DNA from: a virus
IMG/VR virus record: IMGVR_UViG_3300031974_004478
Location: 1 to 36,457 of that record
DNA length: 36,457 nucleotides
Strand: one strand, 5' to 3'
The notes beneath the pieces were generated by a model. That model had not been told where the DNA came from, did not search any database, and worked only from the letters and a program-made list of their open reading frames with translations. The translations under genes were made by a program, and so were the position numbers. Within the stretch, counting starts at the first letter, position 1, and each line of letters begins with the position of its first letter. Below, in pieces: positions 23,267 to 30,404 of the stretch.

Positions 23267-23831
23267 ATCTATTTGCCGTTATAGTAATTTCTTCAATGCA
23301 CATTTTTGATTCTGTAATGTATTTAATACATTCTGCTACTTCTTCTACTGTTAATTTCTTTTCTTCTGGGTGTAATCTATCAACATAAGGAGTATGCATA
23401 TGACCAACACTAATATATGTGCATAAAATTCCTGGACTTACATTTGTTCTATTGTGATTAATAGTTTGACAAATATTTTCTAATGCTACCTTTTCGGCTC
23501 TATAACTTACGTATTTAATCCACGGCTGTTCAGTATTAATGTGATCAGTAATACTTCCAATTCCAATTAAATGACCAGTTTTTCCAGCCTCAAGCCAAGA
23601 AACATATATTTTATGCATCATTCTTGCTTGCACATATGCTAAATTACCAACTAAGGTGTGAGCATTTAATATAACGCCGTCATACTGATGAGTAAGTTCT
23701 ACAAATTTATTTTGAATTTCCTCATCATTTATATCCCATCCATTACTTCTACTATAAAAATCACTATCTAGAACTTTTGCTATTCCAGACGCTAATCCAG
23801 TTTCTGGATTACCTGTTGTTATAAACTGCAT
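23259..23831 (-). CDS. short-chain dehydrogenase/reductase-like protein
   Basis: 190 residues, shorter than the usual 250. N-terminal ITTGNPETGLASGIAKVL resembles the TGxxxGxG cofactor loop (TG at 6-7, Gly12, Gly16), NAHT (56-59) stands for the NAG motif, LIGIGSITDHI gives the catalytic Ser (93), and YVSYRAEKVALENI the Tyr110-xxx-Lys114 pair; SPGIL (132-136) fits the PG motif. So the catalytic set is present though the cofactor loop is divergent. Expected NAD(P)-dependent oxidoreduction of a sugar or acyl group. Overlaps the neighbour by 23 bases. Confidence 0.7.
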   Translation of the reverse strand: MQFITTGNPETGLASGIAKVLDSDFYSRSNGWDINDEEIQNKFVELTHQYDGVILNAHTLVGNLAYVQARMMHKIYVSWLEAGKTGHLIGIGSITDHINTEQPWIKYVSYRAEKVALENICQTINHNRTNVSPGILCTYISVGHMHTPYVDRLHPEEKKLTVEEVAECIKYITESKMCIEEITITANRYD

Positions 23832-24450
23832 TTACTGCTTCCTTATTCGCTGTTATCATTTCACGGTATTTGCGAAACTCTTCATTTTCTTGGGGTGTTG
23901 TATCTACTACATCGTCAGCATCAATAAAAAGTATATTTACTCTTGGAGCGGCAGTGCCATTTGTAGTGCTATGCAACACATGAGTATTAATCCAATATGC
24001 TTTGCCTGGTTTCAGGCTAAAAACAATTTCATCTTTTGGAAAAACAAAATAATCCAATGGTGGTATTGTGAAAACTGGTATTTGATATCTATCTTTAAAA
24101 TTGTCACAGTGCGTAGGATAACAGTCACCTTCAGCTAATAACATAATTCGAACAGCTGCTGGATTAGGATGAATTTTATTTACACATTCTTTTATATATG
24201 GAATTTCTAATTCTGGATTCCAATGCCATTTTGTGCCTTTGCGATTATCTTCTTCAACTATATCGCCGTTTGGATTATACCCAATACGGCCATGAGAAAT
24301 CCAATCTTCGGGGTTTTTTGTATTATATTGTAACCACCACCATTTCTGCCGGCCTCCTAAACTTGGATTGTCACGTATTACTTTAAGAACTTCTTGTTTA
24401 AGCAAATCTACATCAAAATTAAAATTATATTCTTTATAGAGATGATCCAT
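23809..24450 (-). CDS. putative aspartyl-hydroxylase-like 2OG oxygenase (copy 4)
   Basis: 213 residues. MLLAEGDCYPTHCDNFKDRY has His114-x-Asp116, YFVFPKDEIVFSLKPGKAYW and INTHVLHSTTNG give the second His (157 or 160), and APRVNILFID has Arg170. The layout is that of small phage 2OG oxygenases of the AspH/prolyl-hydroxylase superfamily. N-terminal Trp-rich region (KWWWLQYNTKNPEDW) may bind the substrate. AGAGGA lies before the ATG. Substrate unknown. Confidence 0.7.
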   Translation of the reverse strand: MDHLYKEYNFNFDVDLLKQEVLKVIRDNPSLGGRQKWWWLQYNTKNPEDWISHGRIGYNPNGDIVEEDNRKGTKWHWNPELEIPYIKECVNKIHPNPAAVRIMLLAEGDCYPTHCDNFKDRYQIPVFTIPPLDYFVFPKDEIVFSLKPGKAYWINTHVLHSTTNGTAAPRVNILFIDADDVVDTTPQENEEFRKYREMITANKEAVNAVYNNR

Positions 24451-25120
24451 TGAATTCCTCTGGTTTCATAAATGGTTTTAAATATTTATTCTCTTTTCCA
24501 TGGGCGTAATCTAAAGCTGGATGCCTGTGTGGCATTACAGGATAATAATCAACTCGGCTGCTATGTGCCACGTGTGTCCATCCTCCTTCTCTTCCAATAC
24601 AATATTTACTTGTTGAAATTAATTTACAATTTTCTTCAATACTCATATGGCTGCCTAATTCAATAGGATTATCAATATATTGAATTATTTCTTCGCTTAC
24701 GTTTCTTGGTAAAGTATATGCATGTCCGTTATAAATTTCTTCTGGTCCAGTGGTATAATAGCACACATGATCTTGAGGATTTCTTTTAAATCGCGTAGGA
24801 TAATATTCATGTCTTAAAATACATGGAATAGTTTGAATCTCGTCTTCTGTATAATTTGGTGCTCTAAGATCTTTAAGATTCTCTTTCCAAGATTTCTGAG
24901 GATCTATTTCTAAATGTATTGTTGGTTTTTTATGAACAATAAGCGGATACTGTGGTTCTTGAAAACATGTCAGTATTTCACACCATTTACTATAGTTCCT
25001 ATCATTTAAACATAAATCTATATTTAATTCTTCTTTTTGATTTACTAATAGCCAACTTATATTTTGCCATAATCCACCGAGACCCATATAATCAAAATTA
25101 AAAAACATTACCCTTTGCAT
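24434..25120 (-). CDS. glycosyltransferase-like protein (GT9-like end)
   Basis: About 228 residues; start uncertain between the ATG at 25,120 and one at 25,108 that overlaps the upstream stop (TAATG). Begins MQRVMFFNFDYMGLGGLWQN. Near the end LISTSKYCIGREGGWTHVAH followed by SSRVDYYPVMPHRHP resembles the C-terminal nucleotide-sugar part of heptosyltransferase-like (GT9) proteins, which have a D/E-GGxxHxA motif. Total length is below GT9 enzymes (about 350). A partner for the NDP-sugar and cytidylyltransferase genes is plausible. Confidence 0.55.
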   Translation of the reverse strand: MQRVMFFNFDYMGLGGLWQNISWLLVNQKEELNIDLCLNDRNYSKWCEILTCFQEPQYPLIVHKKPTIHLEIDPQKSWKENLKDLRAPNYTEDEIQTIPCILRHEYYPTRFKRNPQDHVCYYTTGPEEIYNGHAYTLPRNVSEEIIQYIDNPIELGSHMSIEENCKLISTSKYCIGREGGWTHVAHSSRVDYYPVMPHRHPALDYAHGKENKYLKPFMKPEEFNGSSL

Positions 25121-25563
25121 TTTTGAGCATACCAACTTAAAGGAAGATTTAGAAATTTATAATCTTGACCAGTTACTTTACCTCTACAACTCGACGCTCC
25201 ACAATTACAATTTGGAATAGGATCTTTTTTAGTCAACATGAATGTTCCATAATCTACTGTTAAATATTCATCAGCTTCGATATCTCTTAGAGCTCTAAAT
25301 ACTACTTGTCCATCTATATAAACATTGGGTTCACAACTATGATTAATATAAGCTTGATATTCTGCACCTTCAGGCAAATCAATTACTAAATCTTTGTCAA
25401 TCAGTAATCCTTTATACCACTTATGATTCGATAAATGTCGTGCTAATCCACCCACAACAAATATTATTTCATCTTTTTTTATTTTAGCCGTAGCTTTTCG
25501 ACAAAGGCCATGAACATTATGCTCTTTAACGACCGTATCTTTATTGATATGAAAAAAATTCAT
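25108..25563 (-). CDS. SET-domain methyltransferase with post-SET cysteines
   Basis: About 151 residues from the ATG reading MNFFHINKDTVVKEHNVHGL. The SET core is plain: YINHSCEPNVYIDG (the NHSCxPN motif), VFRALRDIEADEYLTVDYGT with the catalytic Tyr, and a post-SET zinc site CNCGASSC. GLCRKATAKIKKDE is the usual N-terminal SET-N strand. SET enzymes methylate lysines with SAM; in a bacterial virus the likely target is a host or virion protein, not histones. The whole compact domain is present with no extra domain. Overlaps neighbours by 23 and 13 bases. Confidence 0.85.
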   Translation of the reverse strand: MNFFHINKDTVVKEHNVHGLCRKATAKIKKDEIIFVVGGLARHLSNHKWYKGLLIDKDLVIDLPEGAEYQAYINHSCEPNVYIDGQVVFRALRDIEADEYLTVDYGTFMLTKKDPIPNCNCGASSCRGKVTGQDYKFLNLPLSWYAQKCKG

Positions 25564-26299
25564 TAAACTTTGGATCCTCAAAATTTGCCATAACTAATGC
25601 GTGATATCTTGTTTTACCTTTTTTATTATTTACTGCATGATTGTGCTGTGTATTAATTATCCATGCCTCATTAAATTTATAATATTCAATGTGATGTTTA
25701 TAATCCATATACACAATCATTGAGGTATCTTCGTTTGTGACTAGTGGTATATGCAAATAAGCATGCGTATATATTGGTTCATAGTAACAATGACTATGCC
25801 AATTTATTCTTTCGCTATCATCTACTTTACTAATTAATACTCTGTCGCACATTTCCCATGTTACAAACTTTTCGATTACAGATCTGATATATGGTAATTT
25901 TAAAGTGGTATCAACCATATGTTCTGGTGGTACTCGACCATCTTTAATTAAATGAGATTTTCCTAATATCTCCATAAAATCCCAAGTTTCACCAAATCCA
26001 AAATCTGGATCTTCACACCAGTTTCTTAGAAATTTAGACGTCCAATAACTACTTGTTCCTTGGCCTCGTGTACCCTTTACGTCGTTATTATATCCGTTCC
26101 ATTGACCATCAATAGAATTTAATTCTGTTAATATTTTATCTTGATCTAAATTTAATTTATCGGCTAATTTATAGTGAGGAACATGCAATAGTTGTTTTGC
26201 TATAGGATGAATAGCTCTATCGCTTGCACACCGAGGGTTGCAAGTCGAATCAAATGCAGGAGCATTTTCTACATCTTCAAGTCTCCAATGTAGATCCAT
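25541..26299 (-). CDS. putative aspartyl-hydroxylase-like oxygenase with HxH motif (copy 5)
   Basis: 252 residues. NWHSHCYYEP has His168-Ser-His170 where the family usually has HxD, then HAYLHIPLVTNEDTSMIVYM, AWIINTQHNHAVNN (His219/221) and KTRYHALV (Arg231). AspH-type enzymes do not need the acidic ligand, so HSH could still bind iron. The first 130 residues (CNPRCASDRAIHPIAKQLLH, WTSKFLRNWC) are family-unknown. GAGG lies before the ATG. May have an unusual iron site or be inactive. Confidence 0.65.
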   Translation of the reverse strand: MDLHWRLEDVENAPAFDSTCNPRCASDRAIHPIAKQLLHVPHYKLADKLNLDQDKILTELNSIDGQWNGYNNDVKGTRGQGTSSYWTSKFLRNWCEDPDFGFGETWDFMEILGKSHLIKDGRVPPEHMVDTTLKLPYIRSVIEKFVTWEMCDRVLISKVDDSERINWHSHCYYEPIYTHAYLHIPLVTNEDTSMIVYMDYKHHIEYYKFNEAWIINTQHNHAVNNKKGKTRYHALVMANFEDPKFNEFFSYQ

Positions 26300-26606
26300 A
26301 TGATTTTACCTCTTTTATATCGCTTTGCCATAAATCATCAATAATACGTTTAATATGAGATCTTAAATCATTTAAAGGAGCTATTAAATAATCTCCATCA
26401 TGAAAATTATTTCTTTTTTTCTCTTCTAAATTCCATAGTTGCTCATTGATAGATTTAAGTATATTAAAAAAATATTGTATATCCTTGTATTCTTCTAAAT
26501 TATATTGCAAAATTTCTTTATGAACATTTAATCCATGATCCATTTTAATTTGAAGTATAGTTGCTCTATCAACATATTCTCCAATACCAATTTCAACTTT
26601 AGGCAT
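26277..26606 (-). CDS. DUF6165-like protein
   Basis: 109 residues with the opening VEIGIGEYVDRATILQIKMD, typical of DUF6165 (VSVGELxDKxTILxIK). The rest is helical (EYKDIQYFFNILKSINEQLW, DLRSHIKRIIDDLW). In bacteria such proteins often occur near glycosyltransferase or surface-sugar genes, as I recall; function unknown. Here it lies between two oxygenase genes, with overlaps on both sides. Its presence supports a surface-sugar theme but does not prove it. Confidence 0.65.
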   Translation of the reverse strand: MPKVEIGIGEYVDRATILQIKMDHGLNVHKEILQYNLEEYKDIQYFFNILKSINEQLWNLEEKKRNNFHDGDYLIAPLNDLRSHIKRIIDDLWQSDIKEVKSYGSTLET

Positions 26607-27078
26607 CTACACAACCTACTAAATGAATACGTGTTTCCCAACTTGCATTTACTGCAGTATGTCTTTGAACAGTATCAACCCAATAAACTGATCCATCTCC
26701 TTTTAATCGATGCAGATTATCTTCTAATATAAAAAAACAATTGTCATTTGTAGCTAAAGGAATATGAATCCTAGGAGTAAAATCTCGATGATAAGAATAA
26801 CATGTTTTAGAATCTTGCACCATTATACGAGTTCTAAACATATTAAATTTTTCCATAATAGAATTAGTATATGGTATATTAAATAAAGGAATACGAAAAG
26901 CTTTTTCTTGATCTCTCGGATGTATATTTTGATCGTGTGTAAATTCAGCAACTGCGCCTGTGCCGTAATACGGATCTTGATCTTTTGATATTCCTTGTAA
27001 ACAAAGAGTTCCTTCAGGCAATGTTTTCAACTCTTCTTGTATTGTTTCTATGTTTACTTTATCTAAAAATTTTATCAT
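26599..27078 (-). CDS. putative 2OG-type oxygenase (copy 6)
   Basis: 159 residues. TCYSYHRDFTPRIHIPLATN gives His97-x-Asp99, CFFILEDNLHRLKGDGSVYW the middle strands, VDTVQRHTAVNAS His140 and ETRIHLVG Arg150: complete ligand set in a minimal beta-sandwich. AAGGA stands before the ATG. Related in layout to copy 5 (PLVTNED versus PLATNDN after the first ligand), so the two may be old duplicates. Substrate unknown. Confidence 0.7.
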   Translation of the reverse strand: MIKFLDKVNIETIQEELKTLPEGTLCLQGISKDQDPYYGTGAVAEFTHDQNIHPRDQEKAFRIPLFNIPYTNSIMEKFNMFRTRIMVQDSKTCYSYHRDFTPRIHIPLATNDNCFFILEDNLHRLKGDGSVYWVDTVQRHTAVNASWETRIHLVGCVDA

Positions 27079-27547
27079 TGTTAATCCTTAATACATATTG
27101 CATTCCACCATAATGTAATTGTTCATAAGTAATATTCCAATTGTATTTACTCATTTTTTGAAACGCTTTAAATAAATTAGGACTTTCTTCTCTCGACACC
27201 CATATATTTTTATAGCCCATATCTAAACATTTTTCGGCCGATAAATCTAATGTTGTTGTTCCGCGTTTTAAATCAGCTTTCCATCCACCAAAATCATAAT
27301 TTCTATCTCTCGTATGTCGTGACATAATTCTTATTGAACCATTGTATTCTGGTATTTCAACTGCAGCGCTATAATATACCATATTATCATAATTATCCCA
27401 ACCCATTCTTGCAAACTTAGTATATTCAAATAAAGGATTTTTTAAATAATTATCTTCGTGTTTGTGGCCACGATTTTTTTCAAATAACTCATTTATATAT
27501 GGAATATATTTTTCTATCTTATCCAGTTTCCAAATCATCTGTTCCAT
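27059..27547 (-). CDS. conserved phage protein, possibly acetyltransferase-like
   Basis: 162 residues (or from a second ATG at 27,538). The middle SAAVEIPEYNGSIRIMSRHT, RDRNYDFGGWKADLKRG and KNIWVSREESPNLFKAFQKM are a pattern I know from marine phages. The strand-turn-helix order with a C-terminal MQYVLRI looks like a GNAT acetyltransferase without its clear acetyl-CoA loop, so the label stays open. Overlaps the next gene by 20 bases and the upstream one by 29. Confidence 0.45.
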   Translation of the reverse strand: MEQMIWKLDKIEKYIPYINELFEKNRGHKHEDNYLKNPLFEYTKFARMGWDNYDNMVYYSAAVEIPEYNGSIRIMSRHTRDRNYDFGGWKADLKRGTTTLDLSAEKCLDMGYKNIWVSREESPNLFKAFQKMSKYNWNITYEQLHYGGMQYVLRINNDKIFR

Positions 27548-28130
27548 CTAAGCTAAACATTAATGCAATTCGTGGTTTATTAGACATATTCATTACAGCA
27601 TGTGGATATCCGATATTAAGAAAATACGCTTGACCGTTTTCTAAATTATAAGCTTCTAATTCACCATCGCGTCGAAATACATTGACCACATTTCTATCGC
27701 CATAAATTGGACAAATGCAACGAACAGCATATGATACATCATAATCAACATGAAATGGAATCGCTTTACCGGGTGCTAGCTTAGTAATTCGTATACGACT
27801 TGCTGGTGCTTTTAATTGAGTTACAATTTCTTCAAAATAACTGTTAGTATAATCTTCTGTTGGAATATTATAAAGATGTTCTTCTTTACGACGCAATCTT
27901 TCTTTAATGCTTGCCGTGTGTGGTAAAATTTCACTTGGAGTTGTTAAATTGATTTGTTCGAAGTTATCATACACCTGACCTACTAGTTCCATATGATTAT
28001 CACACAGCATAGGATTAGCTGTACGAACATCAGTAAATTTTGTTGCCAATTTATCTGTAGCTTTTTGTAATTTATCTAAATCAATATTTAGATTAAAATT
28101 TTTAACTGTCGGTAAATTTTGTTTTCTCAT
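27519..28130 (-). CDS. putative 2OG-type oxygenase (copy 7)
   Basis: 203 residues. KLAPGKAIPFHVDYDVSYAV with His127-x-Asp129, CICPIYGDRNVVNVFRRDGE, NLENGQAYFLNIGYPHAVMN with His177 and KPRIALMFSLDG with Arg187. All iron and cosubstrate ligands are in place. N-terminal half is helical and polar. It follows the aminotransferase-like gene with a four-base overlap. Such phage enzymes are common in marine T4-like genomes; substrate unknown. Confidence 0.75.
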   Translation of the reverse strand: MRKQNLPTVKNFNLNIDLDKLQKATDKLATKFTDVRTANPMLCDNHMELVGQVYDNFEQINLTTPSEILPHTASIKERLRRKEEHLYNIPTEDYTNSYFEEIVTQLKAPASRIRITKLAPGKAIPFHVDYDVSYAVRCICPIYGDRNVVNVFRRDGELEAYNLENGQAYFLNIGYPHAVMNMSNKPRIALMFSLDGTDDLETG

Positions 28131-28894
28131 AGTTTATAAATTCCTGCTAGACAAATTCGCGCTTGTTTTCCTCTTTTAAACTTTTCATATTCATCATCTT
28201 CTGTTGTTGCTAACCAAACTGAATCACTTGGTTTAAAATCCATTTGTTTACAAATTTCTTTTTGCTGATCTTTTAATTTGTTCCAAATAAAATCAATATC
28301 AAAATTACTTATAATAGTTTCTGCTATATCATGTGCATAATAATTATAATATTTTGCTGAGTGTATTAAACTATCTAATTTTTTATCAGGCCTTTTGGTA
28401 AAATACCAACCAGTTCTTACGTTACGAATACCAAATGGTTTCGATAAACTAAAGAAAATATGTTCAACATTTGAACCAATTTCTATTTTTTTTATCTTTG
28501 TACTTCCAACATATGCTAAATCTAAAGCTAAAGAACCTGAATGTATTTTTGTAAAGTTTCCATCAATAGCACTAGGCCAACTTTGATATTTAATACACTC
28601 TTCGTACGGATTACCTTTTGGACTAATCCATTGATAGTCGCCTTCATCCATATAGACAGATCTAGTTTCTTGGTGATACCACCAATCCAATCCTTGAGTA
28701 ATTCCATTCATAGGATAAACATTGTAGTTAGTTAAATCAATGATTGGTAATAACCATTCTTTAATATTAGTTTTATAAAGTTCTACGCTATCATAATCTG
28801 GATCAACAGTGTCAATAATTTGTTTAACTTCAGTTAATACTGGTGTTCTTATAGCTTTACTAAGATTTAATATGCTATCTTTTATGGTGGTCAT
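28127..28894 (-). CDS. short PLP aminotransferase-like protein
   Basis: 255 residues from the ATG with AAGGAAAC before it. It has the class I aminotransferase order: VYPMNGITQGLDWWYHQETR (large-domain entry, 60-79), LALDLAYVGSTK (Asp125, which would hold the PLP ring N), FFSLSKPFGIRNVRTGW with Lys152 as the PLP lysine and Arg160, and a final ARICLAG (Arg246) like the carboxylate-binding Arg. Normal enzymes have about 390 residues; most of the small domain is missing. Could transaminate a keto sugar or acid for the cluster, or be a non-catalytic relative. Confidence 0.65.
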   Translation of the reverse strand: MTTIKDSILNLSKAIRTPVLTEVKQIIDTVDPDYDSVELYKTNIKEWLLPIIDLTNYNVYPMNGITQGLDWWYHQETRSVYMDEGDYQWISPKGNPYEECIKYQSWPSAIDGNFTKIHSGSLALDLAYVGSTKIKKIEIGSNVEHIFFSLSKPFGIRNVRTGWYFTKRPDKKLDSLIHSAKYYNYYAHDIAETIISNFDIDFIWNKLKDQQKEICKQMDFKPSDSVWLATTEDDEYEKFKRGKQARICLAGIYKL

Positions 28895-29420
28895 AATGGT
28901 TTCCTTCAAACGGAGCAAATAAATTAATCCACCATTTATTTACTGGTCCTTTTTTTGAATGTCCTAATAAATTTAGCATTCCATAAAACACATACGAATA
29001 TATATATACTAACAAAAAATGGTAAAAAAAGCCATAATATAATGCAATCATCCAAGTTACTGCCATTGTCATTAAACCATACTTATGAAAAAACATTATT
29101 CTTGGATTTTGATATAAATCTTTTACAAATTTTCGCGGGATATTTTTTATTCTCCAAGTTGAGAACAATATTTGATGCCATTTTTTATATAATGGACTAT
29201 GAGGATCTTTAGGAGTATCTGAATATGCATGATGCATTCTATGAATTCCAGACCAACTTAATGCGGACTGACCTCCACATAATACACCGCAATAAAGCAT
29301 AATACATTGTCCTATAGGAGATACTTTTATTTCACCATGTGAGAAACAACGATGATAGCCAAACGTAATACCTATAGAAGCTAAGATATAATATAAGATA
29401 TAAGATTCAATGAATACCAT
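28875..29420 (-). CDS. membrane fatty-acid desaturase-like protein, cut close after the third His box
   Basis: 181 residues from an ATG with GGAG upstream (an upstream TTG in frame is unlikely). SCD/acyl-desaturase marks: HRCFSH (H-x4-H), HRMHHAYSD (HxxHH), GHS (the extra His), HYDHHKR (HxxHH) at the very end. Four membrane segments are visible. Known members go on for 40-60 residues after the last box; here the stop comes two codons later, and the box is read over the start of the next gene. Introduces double bonds in acyl chains. Adding desaturation to a phage pathway could change host or product lipids. Confidence 0.8.
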   Translation of the reverse strand: MVFIESYILYYILASIGITFGYHRCFSHGEIKVSPIGQCIMLYCGVLCGGQSALSWSGIHRMHHAYSDTPKDPHSPLYKKWHQILFSTWRIKNIPRKFVKDLYQNPRIMFFHKYGLMTMAVTWMIALYYGFFYHFLLVYIYSYVFYGMLNLLGHSKKGPVNKWWINLFAPFEGNHYDHHKR

Positions 29421-29433
29421 AATACAATTCTCC

Positions 29434-29466
29434 AAAATAAAAATAGAGGGCTAACCGTGGCCCTCT
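29434..29466 (-). terminator. Rho-independent terminator
   Basis: Minus strand: AGAGGGC - CACGGTTA - GCCCTCT (7-bp stem, 29445-29466) followed by ATTTTTATTTT. It ends transcription from the barrel-protein gene. It sits only 14 bases before the desaturase start, so the big cluster either needs its own promoter inside this zone or relies on read-through; no clear promoter is visible. Confidence 0.75.
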
Positions 29467-29509
29467 GCGTGCTTATTACGTAGCAACCCGATTCATAATA
29501 TTATATATA

Positions 29510-29857
29510 TTAGAATTTAAAAGATGCACCTACTGTGAGGTTATCTTGATCGAAATCTTCATTAGTTTCGACTGTTACATATGCTTCAGCATTCTCTAAG
29601 AATGGATATCTCATAGACCATTCTAGATCCAACTTTTCGTCAGATAGATTTTGCATATCTAGTTCTGTTTCGACACCCCAGTTAATTCCCCAAAGGTTAT
29701 AACCTACATATGGAGTAGCAGTAATTGCTTCTGCTTCTGTGTCGAAGTTGTATTCAGCTTCTAGCGTTGCGCCTGCTGAGAATCCACCGCCGAGTTCGGC
29801 GGCGTTGATAGTTGTTGCTGTCAATAGAGCAGCAGTTGTTAGTGCAATGAATTTCAA
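29510..29857 (-). CDS. secreted small outer-membrane-barrel-like protein
   Basis: 115 residues with a classic signal peptide (MKFIALTTAALLTATTINAA, cut near residue 20). The mature part alternates polar and hydrophobic residues with aromatic girdle positions (TPYVGYNLWGINWGVETELD), as in outer-membrane beta-barrels, and ends in Phe (LTVGASFKF), the signal for outer-membrane assembly. At about 95 residues it has room for only some six strands. Phage-coded, so perhaps alters the host surface. AAAGGA is 12 bases ahead of the ATG. Followed by a terminator. Confidence 0.6.
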   Translation of the reverse strand: MKFIALTTAALLTATTINAAELGGGFSAGATLEAEYNFDTEAEAITATPYVGYNLWGINWGVETELDMQNLSDEKLDLEWSMRYPFLENAEAYVTVETNEDFDQDNLTVGASFKF

Positions 29858-29869
29858 TATATCGTTCCT

Positions 29870-30100
29870 TTATTTACGATGCCAGATTTCGTATAGAACC
29901 CAAACTGCGATCAAACCAACTAGGCCTTGAGAACCAAGAGCAGCAATAATACCGCTTACGTTATCAATAACACTAGAAACGGGTAGGAAAGGAATGTTGC
30001 CTAGACCTAATACTTCTAAGACAATCATCAATGCTGCAAGACTAATACCGACTTCAGCAAGAGATCCTGCCCATGTTTTTACTTTGTTTAGAATTTCCAT
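29870..30100 (-). CDS. small membrane protein with two membrane segments
   Basis: 76 residues: VGISLAALMIVLEVLGLG (about 17-34) and GLVGLIAVWVLYEIWH (about 60-75), with IPFLPVSSVIDNVSG between. I recall related sequences in marine T4-like phages without a role. Size and topology would also fit a holin, but nothing else supports that. AAAGGAG lies seven bases before the ATG. It follows the tmRNA gene, and could share its promoter. Confidence 0.55.
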   Translation of the reverse strand: MEILNKVKTWAGSLAEVGISLAALMIVLEVLGLGNIPFLPVSSVIDNVSGIIAALGSQGLVGLIAVWVLYEIWHRK

Positions 30101-30125
30101 TTAGAATTCTCCTTTGTTGAATAGT

Positions 30126-30398
30126 GTCACTTTTCTGTTGCTAGGTAAGTGACCAACCCCCTGTGTTATGCTGCTAAAGCGTAACCAGATGGTGCAAAGT
30201 TATCGTTTGCATTTGTGTTTCGTAGACTCAAATACCAGTCGATCCTATTTCAGCCCCATCATAAACACACGACTTGTGACTTTCGGTCCTTGTCCTATGC
30301 ACAGGAAAGCAGGTGCATCTACTCTCATGTGTTTATGGTGGAGCTGCGCGGTACTGCCCCGCGGTCCTGAATACTCTCTAACATCTACTGTCGTTTAT
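30126..30398 (-). ncRNA. ssrA: circularly permuted (two-piece) tmRNA gene
   Basis: In the minus direction the acceptor part comes first: a T-arm CGCGG-GGCAGTA-CCGCG (30347-30363) directly followed by CAGCTCC-A-CCA (30336-30346). After a 78-base spacer the coding piece begins with GGGGCTGAAATAGGATCGAC (from 30257). GGGGCUG pairs over 7 bases with CAGCUCC to form the acceptor stem, and the flanking CATAAACACA / TGTGTTTATG repeats extend this stem, as expected for processing into two RNAs. The tag frame and a 3' hairpin (30126-30153) follow. This permuted form is known from alphaproteobacteria (and separately cyanobacteria). Ends approximate. tmRNA frees stalled ribosomes and marks the peptide for breakdown. 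Confidence 0.9.
30166..30210 (-). other. tmRNA tag reading frame (ANDNFAPSGYALAA)
   Basis: Fourteen codons then TAA, starting GCA. The ANDN start and ALAA end are the classic proteolysis-tag features: the ALAA end is read by ClpXP-type proteases. The middle FAPSGY differs from the common ANDENYALAA. The exact resume codon is not proven; GCA is the likeliest. Confidence 0.85.
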
Positions 30399-30404
30399 TT
30401 ATTA

